From Roseococcus sp. SYP-B2431 (GTDB taxonomy: Bacteria; Pseudomonadota; Alphaproteobacteria; Acetobacterales; Acetobacteraceae), in the NCBI RefSeq assembly GCF_004336745.1, contig NZ_SJXD01000022.1, forward strand, positions 372,001-436,000: 64,000 nt of DNA, in the 5' to 3' direction. Positions 8,396-18,111 of this stretch are shown here, in pieces (the first letter of the stretch is position 1; each line of letters starts with the position of its first letter). Both the position numbers and the translations under genes were made by a program. The notes under the pieces are model-generated. The model saw only the letters and a list, made by a program, of their open reading frames with translations. It was not told the origin of the DNA and did no database searches.

Positions 8396-9019
8396 CTATC
8401 CGATGGGTGGGCCAAGGGGCCGGGAGGCTGCCCGGATGGCAGTGGCCGAGATCGCCCGCTCCGCAGCCGGCACGAAGCACCAGGGGGCCCCCGCCGTCCA
8501 CCGCGAATTGAGCAGGGAAGCCGCGCGTCGGCGGCGATGCCGCAACACCGAGGCAGCCTGCCCACGCAAAGCGGTCCTGCTGTAGCCCGGCCGCGGCAGG
8601 ACCGCCAGCGGAACATGACGCAGCATCTGCCGCCAGCGCTGCCAGCGCGGCAGCTGGACCAGGTTGTCCGCGCCCAGGATCAGCACGAAACGGGCCCGGG
8701 GGAATCGCCGGCGCAGCAGCGACAGCGTGCGGTGCGTGTAGCGCGAGCCCAGCCTCTGCTCGATGTCGGCCGCGACCACGCGCACGCCATCGGCGACCCG
8801 CCGGGCGCTCGCCAGACGTTCGGCGAAGGGGGCCATGCCCCTGGCGGGCTTCAGCGGATTGCCCGGCGAGACCATCAGCCAGACCTGGTCCAGCCCGAGG
8901 GAACGCAGCGCCGCCCGCGCCACATGCGCATGGCCGTGATGGGCGGGGTTGAAGCTGCCGCCCAGCAGGCCGATGCGCCGCCGGCGTCCGTCCCCATAAC
9001 GTCCCGGCCCGTGGCTCAA
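8396..9019 (-). CDS. nadD: Nicotinate-nucleotide adenylyltransferase NadD
   Basis: 207 residues; makes nicotinic acid adenine dinucleotide from NaMN and ATP in NAD synthesis. It has the nucleotidyltransferase motif 'GLLGGSFNPAHHGH' near the N-terminus and 'FVLILGADNLVQLPRW' in the centre. 'ISATAIR' near the C-terminus replaces the usual ISSTxIR. The start is a TTG at 9019 overlapping the stop of the upstream hydratase-like gene (TTGA). It sits in the conserved nadD-rsfS-rlmH order. Confidence 0.93.
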   Translation of the reverse strand: MSHGPGRYGDGRRRRIGLLGGSFNPAHHGHAHVARAALRSLGLDQVWLMVSPGNPLKPARGMAPFAERLASARRVADGVRVVAADIEQRLGSRYTHRTLSLLRRRFPRARFVLILGADNLVQLPRWQRWRQMLRHVPLAVLPRPGYSRTALRGQAASVLRHRRRRAASLLNSRWTAGAPWCFVPAAERAISATAIRAASRPLGPPIG

Positions 9020-9867
9020 TGCGTTCGGACGCTCACGGTGACCGGCTGGGCCAGCAGGCCGTCATAACGCACCGTGTAGGTCCGGCCCGCCTCGGCCGCC
9101 ACGGCCGGCGAGAACCCGCCCAGCGAGATGTACTGGCCGGCCCGCATGCGCTGGCCGCGCCGCGCGAGGTCCTCGGCGAGCCAGGGGATCACGTTCAGCG
9201 GATGCCCCAGCAGCGCCGTGCCCGGCGCGCGCGCGATCTCCCGCTGGTCGTTCGAGAGGGTCACGACCATGCTGCCGAGACGCGCGGCGAACTCCTCCGT
9301 GGCCTCGGCGGGGATGGCCTCGCCGACCGCGCCGAGCCGCGCGCCGACATTGATCGCCAGCAGGTTCGGCCCGTCCATGCCGGCGGAGAGCACGAGGTCC
9401 GGCAGCTCGATGAAGGGGATCACGAGGTCGATCGCGCGAAGCACCTCCAGATGGGTGCGCGCCTGGTTGATCGAATCGTCGCGCACGCGGACCAGCAGGT
9501 CGGCCTCGACGTTCGGCACGGCGCCGAAGCGCGCCGGCACCTCGCCGCCAGAGCGCAGGGCGATGGTCCGCTGGTAGATCGTGCCCACGACCGGCTGGGG
9601 CACGCCGAAACGCTGCTGCGCGGCGGCATTGGTCAGCCCCACCTTGTAGCCGACCGGCTGGCCGAGATGCGGCACCATCAGCGGCACGAGGAGATCCTGC
9701 GCGCATTGCCCGTCCGCGAGGCTGGCCATGCCGGTCAGCGCGGGGGCGGGGGCATTGGCGAGGATCGAGCGGGCGAGCGCCTGGACCGCCTCGGCCGTGG
9801 GGCAGGCGGCCATGGCGGGGCCGAGGGTCGCGAGGCTCGCGACCGCGGCGAGCAGCAGGCTGCGCAT
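9016..9867 (-). CDS. Secreted fumarylacetoacetate-hydrolase-fold protein (2-keto-4-pentenoate hydratase-like)
   Basis: 283 residues resembling 2-keto-4-pentenoate hydratases (MhpD/XylJ type): 'GYKVGLTNAAAQQRFGV', 'VPNVEADLLVRV' (metal-site Glu), 'FIELPDL', and the terminal 'GHPLNVIPWLAEDLARRG'. Unlike the cytoplasmic enzymes it starts with a clear signal peptide (MRSLLLAAVASLATLGPAMAA) and has two cysteines, C22 and one near residue 55, that could pair in the periplasm. It lies between proA and nadD, overlapping nadD by 4 nt. Whether it is an enzyme or a binding protein cannot be said. Confidence 0.8.
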   Translation of the reverse strand: MRSLLLAAVASLATLGPAMAACPTAEAVQALARSILANAPAPALTGMASLADGQCAQDLLVPLMVPHLGQPVGYKVGLTNAAAQQRFGVPQPVVGTIYQRTIALRSGGEVPARFGAVPNVEADLLVRVRDDSINQARTHLEVLRAIDLVIPFIELPDLVLSAGMDGPNLLAINVGARLGAVGEAIPAEATEEFAARLGSMVVTLSNDQREIARAPGTALLGHPLNVIPWLAEDLARRGQRMRAGQYISLGGFSPAVAAEAGRTYTVRYDGLLAQPVTVSVRTH

Positions 9868-9934
9868 GGTGGTTCACTCCCGTGGTTCGGGAGAGACTAG
9901 CCTGTTGCCGGGCCGCATCAACAGCGCGGCGCGC

Positions 9935-11215
9935 CTAGCCCCGAATCTGGCCTGTGCCGGTGATCCTGTAGCGGAAGGTGCAGAGCTGCTCGAGGCCGAC
10001 CGGGCCCCGCGCATGCAGCCGCCCCGTGGCGATGCCGATCTCCGCCCCGAAGCCGAACTCGCCGCCGTCGCAGAACTGGGTCGACGCGTTCCACAGCCCC
10101 ACCGAGGAATCGATGCCGTCGAGGAACTGCGCCGCCGCCGCGGCATCCTCGGTGACGATGCATTCGGTGTGCTCGCTGCCGTGGCGGCGGATATGGGCGA
10201 GCGCGCCGTCCACCCCGTCCACCACGGCGACGTTCAGCACCGCGTCCAGCCATTCCGTGGAGAAGTCCTCGTCGGTCGCGGCCGGTAGGACCGGCATGAT
10301 CGCCCGCGCCCGCGCATCGGCATGGAAGGCGCAGCCGGCGGCGGCGAGGTCGCCCAGCAGCAGGGGCAGCAGGGCCGGGGCGACCTCCGCGTCGATCAGC
10401 AGCGTCTCGGTCGCGCCGCAGACGCCGGTGCGGCGCAGCTTCGCGTCCATCAGGATGCGCCGCGCCATCTCCGGATCGGCGGCCCGGTGGACATAGGTGT
10501 GGCAAAGCCCCTCGGCATGGGCGAGGACGGGCACCCGCGCCTCCTCCAGCACCCGGTTCACCAGGCCCTTGCCGCCGCGCGGGATGATGAGGTCGATCAG
10601 CCCCGCCGCGCGCAGCATGGCGCCGACGAAGGCGCGGTCCTGCGTGGGGGCGAGCTGCACCGCATCCTCGGGCAGGCCGGCCTGGCGCAGGCCGGCGCGC
10701 AGGCAGTCCGCGATGGCACGGGCGGAGCGGGCGCTCTCGCTGCCGCCGCGCAGCAGCACGGCCGAGCCCGCCTTGAGGCAGAGCGCGCCGGCATCGGCGG
10801 TGACGTTGGGGCGGCTCTCGAAGATCATGCCGATCACCCCGAGCGGCTGCGCGACGCGCTGGATATGCAGGCCGTTGGGCCGCGTCCATTCGGACAGCGT
10901 GCGGCCGACCGGGTCGGGCAGGTCGGCGATCTCGTCGAGGCCCTGCGCCATGGCCTCGACACGCGCGGGCGTGAGGGTCGCCCGGTCCAGGAAGGCGGAG
11001 GTCAGGCCGGGCGCGGCGGCGAGGTCGGCCGCATTGGCGGCGAGGATCCCGGCGGAACGGGCGCGGATCTCGGCGGCGGCATGGCGCAGCGCCGCGTCCT
11101 TGGCCGGTCGGCCGGCGCGCGCGAGCGGGCCCGCCGCGGCGCGGGCGGCGCGGGCGGCGGTGTCGAGCAGCGTGGCGGTGTCGTCGGCCAGGACGTTCAT
11201 GGTGAGGGCGCTCAC
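9935..11215 (-). CDS. proA: Gamma-glutamyl phosphate reductase ProA
   Basis: 426 residues; the NADPH-dependent reductase that turns gamma-glutamyl phosphate into glutamate semialdehyde for proline. The active-site cysteine is in 'RRTGVCGATETLLID' and the cofactor region in 'GVIGMIFESRPNVT'. The 'GSEHTECIVTED' and 'FGFGAEIGIATGRLHARGP' blocks are diagnostic. The glutamate kinase gene proB is not in the window. The first ATG is used; a second Met five codons in is possible. First gene of the minus-strand block that continues into nadD. Confidence 0.95.
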   Translation of the reverse strand: MSALTMNVLADDTATLLDTAARAARAAAGPLARAGRPAKDAALRHAAAEIRARSAGILAANAADLAAAPGLTSAFLDRATLTPARVEAMAQGLDEIADLPDPVGRTLSEWTRPNGLHIQRVAQPLGVIGMIFESRPNVTADAGALCLKAGSAVLLRGGSESARSARAIADCLRAGLRQAGLPEDAVQLAPTQDRAFVGAMLRAAGLIDLIIPRGGKGLVNRVLEEARVPVLAHAEGLCHTYVHRAADPEMARRILMDAKLRRTGVCGATETLLIDAEVAPALLPLLLGDLAAAGCAFHADARARAIMPVLPAATDEDFSTEWLDAVLNVAVVDGVDGALAHIRRHGSEHTECIVTEDAAAAAQFLDGIDSSVGLWNASTQFCDGGEFGFGAEIGIATGRLHARGPVGLEQLCTFRYRITGTGQIRG

Positions 11216-11275
11216 TTTCGGGTTCTCCTTCCCAGGACATAGGCCCGCGGGGCAACCTTCGCCAGCATCCGCGCG

Positions 11276-11430
11276 TCAGGTTCTGAGACCCGTGGCCGCC
11301 TCTCCCTCCGGCGTCGCGCCGCTCGTCCGGACCATGGGCGCCCAGCGTGCGGTCTCGGTGCGGATGGCGGCCGCCAGCTCGCCGGGCGAGCGCGGATCGG
11401 GAACCGGCGCCCCCGCCAGCCACGCCACAG
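11276..11430 (-). pseudogene. C-terminal remnant of a Bug/TctC receptor gene
   Basis: The minus-strand reading here ends with '[16 protein letters not shown]' and '[14 protein letters not shown]' before a stop at 11276. This pattern (a P-x-EL/F run, a RxExARW block, then a short VxRxxG end) is how Bug-family receptors close. No matching N-terminal or central domain lies upstream, because rpe starts at 11489 on the other strand. I read it as the tail of a lost receptor gene; the call rests on a short, family-like match and is tentative. The rest of the 273-nt gap (11216-11488) shows nothing else I can name. Confidence 0.4.
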
Positions 11431-11488
11431 GTTTGCAGAGGGTGGGGAATGGTTTAGGTCCAAGGGTCACGCCTTCCCCCAAGGACCG

Positions 11489-12145
11489 ATGCCCGATATC
11501 CGCATAGCCCCCTCCCTGCTCGCCGCCGATTTCTCCCGTCTGGGCGAGGAGGTGCGCGCCATCGAGCAGGGCGGCGCGGACTGGCTGCACCTTGACATCA
11601 TGGACGGGCATTTCGTCCCGAACATCAGCTTCGGCCCGGGTCTCATCAAGGCCCTGCGGCCGCACAGCAGGATGCCCTTCGACGTCCATCTGATGATCGC
11701 GCCGGCGGACCCCTACCTCGCCGCCTTCGCCGAGGCCGGGGCCGATCTCATCAGCCTCCATCCCGAGGCGGGCCCCCACCTGCATCGCAGCCTCCAGACG
11801 ATCCGGGCCCTGGGGAAGAAGGCGGGCGTGGTGCTGAACCCGGGCACGCCGGTCGAGGTGCTGGCCCATGTGATGGACCTCGTGGACCTCATCCTGGTGA
11901 TGTCGGTGAATCCGGGCTTCGGCGGCCAGTCCTTCCTGTCCGGCCAGCTCTCCAAGATCGCCACCCTGCGCCGGATGATCGATGCCACCGGCCGGGAGAT
12001 CGCACTCCAGGTGGATGGCGGCGTCACCGCGAAGACAGCTCCTGATTGCATCGCGGCCGGCGCGGATGTTCTGGTGGCGGGGACGGCGGTCTTCGGCGCG
12101 CCGGACTACGCGGCGGCGATCACCGCGCTGAAGGGAGGGCGTTGA
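11489..12145 (+). CDS. rpe: Ribulose-phosphate 3-epimerase
   Basis: 218-residue TIM-barrel epimerase interconverting ribulose 5-phosphate and xylulose 5-phosphate (pentose phosphate and Calvin pathways). Family marks: '[17 protein letters not shown]', '[18 protein letters not shown]', '[10 protein letters not shown]', '[13 protein letters not shown]' and '[11 protein letters not shown]', carrying the metal His/Asp residues. Its stop shares one base with the start of the heparinase-like gene (TGATG), the start of a plus-strand run that reaches purH. Confidence 0.96.
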   Translation: MPDIRIAPSLLAADFSRLGEEVRAIEQGGADWLHLDIMDGHFVPNISFGPGLIKALRPHSRMPFDVHLMIAPADPYLAAFAEAGADLISLHPEAGPHLHRSLQTIRALGKKAGVVLNPGTPVEVLAHVMDLVDLILVMSVNPGFGGQSFLSGQLSKIATLRRMIDATGREIALQVDGGVTAKTAPDCIAAGADVLVAGTAVFGAPDYAAAITALKGGR

Positions 12146-13782
12146 TGTCCGACATGATCCGCAACGCCCGCAAGCTCTTCTCCAGGCTCAAGCCCATCCG
12201 CGTGCCGGACGCGCCGGCCCGCGTCTTCCGCGACCTCTGGCCCGGCGACGCCAATCGCGGCGCCCGCCTGCTGCGCGGCGAGTTCGAGGTGAGCGGCAGC
12301 GCCCGCCAGCTCGACGAATGGGGCCCCTCCGCCGGCCCGACGCCCTGGCGCCAGGCCGCCCATGGCTTCGCCTGGCTGCGCGACCTGCGCATGCTCGGCA
12401 CCGACGCCGCCCGGGTGAAGGCGCGCGACCTTGCGGAGGACTGGCTGGCCCGCGGCGCCGCCGATCCCATGGCCATGGCGCCCGAGGTGGCCGCAGCCCG
12501 CATCTCCGCCTGGCTCGGCCATTGGGACTTTCTCGCCGCCACCGCCGAGGACGGCTTCCGGCGTGCCCTGCTCCAGAGGATGGCGCAGGACGGGCGGGCG
12601 ATCTCGGCCTCGCTGCCGGCCGAGGCCGCGCATCGCGGAGCGCTGGTGGTGCTGAAGGGCACCATCGCCGCCGCCGTGGCCCTGGAGGAGGAGGCCTGGC
12701 TCACGCGGGCCCTTCGGTTCCTGCCCGGCGAGCTGGAGCGGCAGTTCCATCCGGATGGCGGCCATGTGGAGCGCAGCCCGGCGGCGCAGCTCCTGGCCCT
12801 GCAGGACCTCATCGAGATCCGCAACCTGCTGAACGGCTGCGGCGTGAACTCGCCCCCGCAGCTTTCCACCGCGCTGGACCGCGCCGGCCAGGCGCTGCGC
12901 CTCTTCCGCCACGGCGACATGGCCCTGGCGCTGTTCAACGGCACGCGCGAGGAGGCGCCGGCCCTGGTCGACGTCGTGCTGACCCAGGGCCAGGCCAAGG
13001 GCCGGGCGCCCATGCTGCTGGAGGAGACGGGCTTCCACCGCCTCGCGGCCGGCCGGACGCTCGTCATCGCCGATTGCGGCGCGCCGCCGCCGGGCCGCGC
13101 GCCCGACCCCGCCTCGGGCCTGCCGCGCGGGGCCGATCGCGGGGCGCATGCCGGCACGCTCTCCTTCGAGATGTCGATCGGGCGCGACCGGCTGATCGTG
13201 AATTGCGGCGCGGCCCCGGCCGCCGAGGCCGGCTGGCGCGACGCGCTGCGCGGGACCGCCGCCCATTCCACCCTGATCCTCGCCGACACCAACAGCAGCG
13301 AGCTCAAGGACGAGGGCCTCGGCCGCCATCCCGAGCGCGTGGAGATCGAGCGGCAGGAGGCCAATGGCGCCCAGTGGCTCGAGGCCGGGCATGACGGCTA
13401 CCGCCGCACCCATGGCGTCATCCATCGCCGCCGCCTCTACCTCTCCGAGACGGGCGACGACCTCCGTGGCGAGGACGCGCTGGAGCCCTTCCCCGGCCCG
13501 GCCGTGCCCTGGACCATCCGCTTCCACCTGCATCCGGGCGTGACCGCCGTGCTGCAGGAGGAGGAGGGCGGCGTGCTCATGCGGCTGCCGGGCGGCCAGG
13601 GCTGGCGCTTCCGGGCGCGCGGCGCGCGGGTGGAGCTGGAGGAAAGCATCTACTTCGCCGCCGATCCGCGCCGGACGAACCAGATCGTCCTGACCTCGGA
13701 CGGCGAGGCGGAGACGGTGCAATGGGCCATCAGCCGCGTGGTCTCCGGCGGAAGCCCCAGCGAGACGCCGGCCGACGGCTAG
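12145..13782 (+). CDS. Heparinase II/III family protein
   Basis: 545 residues with an all-alpha N-terminal part ('WGPSAGPTPWRQAAHGFAWL', 'DGGHVERSPAAQLLALQDL') and a beta-rich C-terminal heparinase II/III domain ('GTLSFEMSIGRDRLIVNCG', 'LRGTAAHSTLILADTNSSE', 'HDGYRRTHGVIHRRRLYLS'). No signal peptide is visible, so it may be cytosolic or exported by another route. This gene type sits between rpe or rsmB and purH in many alphaproteobacteria; its substrate there is not established. The ATG overlaps the rpe stop by one base. Confidence 0.88.
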   Translation: MSDMIRNARKLFSRLKPIRVPDAPARVFRDLWPGDANRGARLLRGEFEVSGSARQLDEWGPSAGPTPWRQAAHGFAWLRDLRMLGTDAARVKARDLAEDWLARGAADPMAMAPEVAAARISAWLGHWDFLAATAEDGFRRALLQRMAQDGRAISASLPAEAAHRGALVVLKGTIAAAVALEEEAWLTRALRFLPGELERQFHPDGGHVERSPAAQLLALQDLIEIRNLLNGCGVNSPPQLSTALDRAGQALRLFRHGDMALALFNGTREEAPALVDVVLTQGQAKGRAPMLLEETGFHRLAAGRTLVIADCGAPPPGRAPDPASGLPRGADRGAHAGTLSFEMSIGRDRLIVNCGAAPAAEAGWRDALRGTAAHSTLILADTNSSELKDEGLGRHPERVEIERQEANGAQWLEAGHDGYRRTHGVIHRRRLYLSETGDDLRGEDALEPFPGPAVPWTIRFHLHPGVTAVLQEEEGGVLMRLPGGQGWRFRARGARVELEESIYFAADPRRTNQIVLTSDGEAETVQWAISRVVSGGSPSETPADG

Positions 13783-13834
13783 AAGCGTGATCGTCGCCGG
13801 CGGAAACGCCGGAGACGCCGATCACGCTTTCGGA
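13783..13834. repeat. Intergenic hairpin (AAGCGTGATCG ... CGATCACGCTT)
   Basis: Near-perfect inverted repeat just after the heparinase stop: AAGCGTGATCG at the left end, GCCGGCG-GAAA-CGCCGG in the middle and CGATCACGCTT at the right end. It could fold into a stem of about 17 pairs capped by GAAA. There is no T-run, so it is not a classic terminator. The word AGCGTGATC recurs in the kdsB-pheA gap (27180-27189), which suggests a dispersed REP-like element. The annotated GTG of the next gene lies inside it. Confidence 0.6.
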
Positions 13835-14956
13835 AAGGCTGCTCCCATCAAGGTTCTTCAGCTCACCAACGTCGATTTCTCGCTTCGCCACTTCCTGCTG
13901 CCGGTGATGCGCGGCGCCCGCGCGCGCGGGCACGAGGTGGTGGGGATCAGCGCGGAGGGGCCGCTGCTGGACGTGCCGCGGGCGGAGGGGTTCCGGATCC
14001 TTCCCGTGCCCATGGCGCGCAGCCTGAACCCGCGCTCGCACCTGCCGGCCTTCCGGGAACTGCGCCGGATCCTGCGGGAGGAGCGCTTCGATCTCGTCCA
14101 TGCGCATATGCCGATCTCGGGCTTCCTGGCCCGCGCGGCGGCCAGGGCCGAGGGCGTCCCGCGCATCGCCTATACCTGCCACGGCTTCCTCTTCAACCAG
14201 CCGGGGCCGGTCTGGCGGCGGGGGCTGTCGCTGGGCGTGGAGTGGCTCGGCGGGCGGATGACCGACACCTTCCTGACCGTTTCCGAGGAGGAGGCGCGGG
14301 ACGCGCGGCGCCTCCGGATTCATCGCGGCGCCACGGCCACGGGCAATGGGCGCGACCCGGCGATCTTCCATCCCGACGCCCAGGCCCGCGCCGCGCTGCG
14401 GGCCGAGATGGGCCTGGGCGACGCGGATTGCGTGGTCATCGGCATCTCCCGCCTCGTGCGCCACAAGGGCTGGCCGGAGCTGCTCCAGGCCATGGAGCGG
14501 GTGCCCCGCGCGCATCTCTGGGTGGTCGGCGAGCGGCTGCCGAGCGATCACGGCGAGGATCTGACGCCGCATTTCGCGCGGGCCGCCGAGGCGCTGGGGC
14601 CGCGGCTGCGCCTGCTCGGCTACCGCCACGACGTGCCCCGCTGGCTTCAGGCCGCCGACATCTTCGCCCTGCCCAGCCATTTCGAGGGCCTGCCCATGTC
14701 CATCATCGAGGCGATGCTGACCGGCCTGCCCGTCGTCGCCACGGATATCGGTGGCTGCCGCGAGCAGGTGGTGACCGGAGAGACGGGTTATCTGGTGCCT
14801 CCCATGCAGGTTTCGGGCCTCGCCGATGCGCTGGCGCGGCTGGCGGGCGACGCCGGCCTGCGGCAGAGGATGGGCGCAGCGGGCCTGGCCCGCGCCCGCT
14901 CCCTTTTCACCGAGCAGGTCGTCGTGGACCGCACTCTGGACCTGCTCGGGCTATGA
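13787..14956 (+). CDS. Glycosyltransferase family 4 protein
   Basis: 389 residues from the GTG at 13787. N-terminal GT-B domain '[19 protein letters not shown]' and '[19 protein letters not shown]'; C-terminal domain '[18 protein letters not shown]', '[20 protein letters not shown]' and '[13 protein letters not shown]', with the E-x7-E-type nucleotide-sugar site. The first 20 residues are encoded by the hairpin at 13783-13834 and do not look like the family. The homologous part begins only at PIKVLQL, where no ATG, GTG or TTG is in frame, so the start remains uncertain. It lies between the heparinase gene and purH; the sugar acceptor is unknown. Confidence 0.82.
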   Translation: MIVAGGNAGDADHAFGKAAPIKVLQLTNVDFSLRHFLLPVMRGARARGHEVVGISAEGPLLDVPRAEGFRILPVPMARSLNPRSHLPAFRELRRILREERFDLVHAHMPISGFLARAAARAEGVPRIAYTCHGFLFNQPGPVWRRGLSLGVEWLGGRMTDTFLTVSEEEARDARRLRIHRGATATGNGRDPAIFHPDAQARAALRAEMGLGDADCVVIGISRLVRHKGWPELLQAMERVPRAHLWVVGERLPSDHGEDLTPHFARAAEALGPRLRLLGYRHDVPRWLQAADIFALPSHFEGLPMSIIEAMLTGLPVVATDIGGCREQVVTGETGYLVPPMQVSGLADALARLAGDAGLRQRMGAAGLARARSLFTEQVVVDRTLDLLGL

Positions 14957-14966
14957 TGGACGCCCC

Positions 14967-16544
14967 ATGACCCAAGCCCTCCCCATCCGCCGCGCTTTGC
15001 TCTCCGTCTCCGACAAGACGGGGATCGTGGAATTCGCCCGCTTCCTGGCGGCGCGGGGCGCGGAGATCCTCTCCACCGGCGGCACGGCCCAGGCCATCCG
15101 CGACGCCGGCGTGCCGGTGAAGGACGTCAGCGAGCATACGGGCTTCCCGGAGATCCTGGACGGCCGCGTGAAGACGCTGGTGCCGCAGGTGCATGGCGGC
15201 ATCCTCGGCCGGCGCGACGAGGCCTCGCACCTCGCGCAGATGGAGCAGCACGCCATCGCGCCGATCGATCTGGTGGCCGTGAACCTCTACCCCTTCGAGG
15301 CGACGGTCGCGAAAGGCGCCGCCTTCGAGGACTGCATCGAGAATATCGACATCGGCGGGCCGGCGATGATCCGCAGCGCCGCGAAGAATTTTTCGGGCGT
15401 GGTGGTCTGCACCGAGCCGGCGCATCTGGCCCGCGTCACCGCCGAGATCGAGGCGGCCGGCGGCACCTCGCTGGCGCTGCGCAAGGAGCTGGCGGCCGCC
15501 GCCTATGCCCGCACCGCGGCCTATGACGCCGCCATCTCCGGCTGGTTCGCCGGGCAGCTCGGCCAGGACTTCCCGCCGCGCCTCGCCGTCGCGGGCCTCC
15601 TCAGGCAGACGCTCCGCTACGGCGAGAACCCGCACCAGCAGGCAGGTTTCTACCTGAGCGGCGAGAGCCGCGCCGGGGTCGCCACCGCGCGGCAGGTGCA
15701 GGGCAAGGAACTCTCCTACAACAACCTCAACGACACCGACGCCGCCTATGAATGCCTCGCCGAGTTCGACAAGCCCGCCATCGTCATCGTGAAGCACGCC
15801 AATCCCTGCGGCGTGGCTGAGGGCGCGGACCTGGCCTCCGCCTGGGACCAGGCGCTGCTCTGCGACCCCGTCTCGGCCTTCGGCGGCATCGTGGCCGCCA
15901 ACCGCAAGCTGGACGCGGCGGCGGCCGAGAAGATCGCGGCCATCTTCACCGAGGTGGTGATCGCCCCCGACGCCGACGAGGCCGCGCAGGCCGTCTTCGC
16001 GAAGAAGAAGAACCTGCGCCTGCTGCTGACCGGCGGCCTGCCCGACCCGGCGGCGCCCGGCCTGTTCTTCAAGAGCGTGGCGGGCGGCTTCCTGGCGCAG
16101 TCGCGCGACGGCGGCCGGGTCACGGCCGAGACATTGAAGGTGGTCACGAAGCGCGCGCCGACGGAGGCCGAGATCGCCGATCTCCTCTTCGCCTTCCGCG
16201 TCTGCAAGCACGTGAAGTCCAACGCCATCATCTACGCCAAGGGCCTGGCCACGGTGGGCATCGGCGCGGGGCAGATGAACCGCGTGGAGAGCAGCCGCAT
16301 CGCCGCCTGGAAGTCCGAGGCCGCGGCCAAGGCGGCCGGCCTGCCGGAGCCGCTGGCCAGGGGCAGCGTCGTGGCCTCCGACGCCTTCTTCCCCTTCGCC
16401 GACGGGCTGGAGACGGCGGCGGCGGCGGGGGTGACGGCCGTGATCCAGCCGGGTGGCTCCATCCGTGACGCCGAGGTGATCGCGGCGGCGGATGCCGCGG
16501 GTCTCGCCATGGTCTTCACCGGCATGCGGCACTTCCGGCATTGA
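14967..16544 (+). CDS. purH: Bifunctional AICAR formyltransferase / IMP cyclohydrolase
   Basis: 525 residues; last two steps of IMP synthesis. The N-terminal cyclohydrolase (MGS-like) domain has '[18 protein letters not shown]', '[15 protein letters not shown]' and '[20 protein letters not shown]'. The AICAR transformylase domain has '[14 protein letters not shown]', '[16 protein letters not shown]', '[10 protein letters not shown]' (catalytic Lys-His) and '[12 protein letters not shown]'. The ATG is 11 nt after the glycosyltransferase stop. Length matches the usual 510-530. Confidence 0.97.
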   Translation: MTQALPIRRALLSVSDKTGIVEFARFLAARGAEILSTGGTAQAIRDAGVPVKDVSEHTGFPEILDGRVKTLVPQVHGGILGRRDEASHLAQMEQHAIAPIDLVAVNLYPFEATVAKGAAFEDCIENIDIGGPAMIRSAAKNFSGVVVCTEPAHLARVTAEIEAAGGTSLALRKELAAAAYARTAAYDAAISGWFAGQLGQDFPPRLAVAGLLRQTLRYGENPHQQAGFYLSGESRAGVATARQVQGKELSYNNLNDTDAAYECLAEFDKPAIVIVKHANPCGVAEGADLASAWDQALLCDPVSAFGGIVAANRKLDAAAAEKIAAIFTEVVIAPDADEAAQAVFAKKKNLRLLLTGGLPDPAAPGLFFKSVAGGFLAQSRDGGRVTAETLKVVTKRAPTEAEIADLLFAFRVCKHVKSNAIIYAKGLATVGIGAGQMNRVESSRIAAWKSEAAAKAAGLPEPLARGSVVASDAFFPFADGLETAAAAGVTAVIQPGGSIRDAEVIAAADAAGLAMVFTGMRHFRH

Positions 16545-16665
16545 TCCGGCCCTCGGGCGCCGGCCGCCCCGCGGCCCGGTTCCCGGAGGTTTCCGCAGCG
16601 TCTTCGCAGCGAATCCGGTTTGGTGCTCATACTGCGCCGATGCGGTTGACGGGCGGGTTCGGACG

Positions 16666-18111
16666 ATGACGGTGGAAGCGGCGCTGCTCGGAGTCGTGGT
16701 CCTGCTGCTGCTCGCGGTGCTGGCCGTGCTGCTGACGCGGCGGCCGCCCGGGGATCCGACCCTGCCTTTGCTCCAGGCCGGTCAGGAGCGACAGGCGGCG
16801 GCGCTTGCGACGACGAAGGAAGCACTGGCCGGCGACATCGCGCGCCAGAAGACCGAGCTCTCGCTGGAACTTTCCGGCTTCACCGCCGAGCAGACCAGGG
16901 CGCTCGGCGCGGCCATGCTCAAGCAAACGGAATCCCTGGCCGCAACGGAGAGGGCGCTGCTCGACCGCCTCGCCGCCGGCGCGGCGCTCACGCAGGAGAC
17001 GACGGCCGCTCAGACCAAGGCCGTCAACGCGGCGATGCTGAAGCAGGCGGAATCGCTCGCCGTGATGCAGACGTCGCTGCTCGAGCGCCTGACGGCCGAC
17101 GCCAAAGCCACGCAGGAGGCGATGAGCGCCGAGACGGCGCGCTCGCGCGACGTGCTCGACAAGAAGCTCACCGAGATGCGCGAGAACAGCGAGAAGCGCC
17201 TCGCCGAGATCCAGAAGAGCGTGAATGAGCAGCTCGCCAGCGCCGTCGAGAAGCAGATGAACGAGAGCTTCCAGCGAGTTATCGACCAGTTCACCGCCGT
17301 GCAGAAGGCGATGGGCGACGTGCAGGCCGTCACGGCGCAGATCGGCGACATCAAGCGGCTCTTCGGCAATGTGAAGACGCGCGGCGGCTGGGGCGAGACC
17401 CAGGTGAAGGCGCTGCTGGACGACATCCTCCCCGAGGGCTCGTACGAGGTGAATGTCCGGCTGCGCGAGGGCAGCTCGGACTCCGTCGAGTTCTGCGTGG
17501 TCATGCCGATGTCGGGTAGCGAGCGCGTGCTGCTGCCGGTGGATGCGAAATTCCCGATCGAGGATTACGAGCGCCTGCTGGCCGCCTGGGAAATCGCGGA
17601 CCCGATCGCGGAAATCGCCGCGCGGAAGGGGCTTGAGAACCGCATCCGCGGCGAGGCCCAGAAGATCGCGCAGAAGTACATCTGCCCGCCGCGCACGGTG
17701 GAGTTCGGCGTGATGTACCTGCCGACCGAGGGCCTCTACGCCGAGGTCGCGCGCATCCCCGGCCTGATCGACGATGTCGGCCGCGTGCACCGCGTGCTCA
17801 TCCTAGGGCCGACGCTGCTGCCGGCGCTGCTGCGGACCATCCAGCTCGGCCACGTCACGCTCGCGCTGTCGAAGAATGCGGAATCGGTGCGCGAGCTGCT
17901 CTCCGCCACGAAGGCGGAGATGTCGAAGATGGATGGCGTGCTCAGTTCCCTCGGCAAGCAAGTGGGCACCGTGGCGAACACCATCGGCAGGGCGCAGGTC
18001 CGCACCCGCGCCATCACGCGCAAGCTGCGCGGCATGGACACACTGCCGGGCGAGCGTGTGGATCAGATCTTCGAGATCGAGCAGGAGATCGCCGAGGACG
18101 AGGAGGCGTGA
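16666..18111 (+). CDS. rmuC: DNA recombination protein RmuC
   Basis: 481 residues. An N-terminal membrane helix (residues 5-24, [20 protein letters not shown]) is followed by a long coiled coil (about 40-220) and the RmuC nuclease-like domain ('[22 protein letters not shown]', '[18 protein letters not shown]', '[20 protein letters not shown]'). RmuC limits recombination at inverted repeats in E. coli. The coiled coil holds two near-copies of a unit with '[11 protein letters not shown]' / '[11 protein letters not shown]', an internal duplication. Its stop overlaps the nupC-like GTG by 4 nt. A 121-nt gap separates it from purH. Confidence 0.92.
   Translation: MTVEAALLGVVVLLLLAVLAVLLTRRPPGDPTLPLLQAGQERQAAALATTKEALAGDIARQKTELSLELSGFTAEQTRALGAAMLKQTESLAATERALLDRLAAGAALTQETTAAQTKAVNAAMLKQAESLAVMQTSLLERLTADAKATQEAMSAETARSRDVLDKKLTEMRENSEKRLAEIQKSVNEQLASAVEKQMNESFQRVIDQFTAVQKAMGDVQAVTAQIGDIKRLFGNVKTRGGWGETQVKALLDDILPEGSYEVNVRLREGSSDSVEFCVVMPMSGSERVLLPVDAKFPIEDYERLLAAWEIADPIAEIAARKGLENRIRGEAQKIAQKYICPPRTVEFGVMYLPTEGLYAEVARIPGLIDDVGRVHRVLILGPTLLPALLRTIQLGHVTLALSKNAESVRELLSATKAEMSKMDGVLSSLGKQVGTVANTIGRAQVRTRAITRKLRGMDTLPGERVDQIFEIEQEIAEDEEA

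Noticed and set aside
11212-11463. 83-codon minus-strand frame before proA
   Set aside because: Arg/Pro-rich composition without motif; a neighbouring frame shows the receptor-tail likeness instead.
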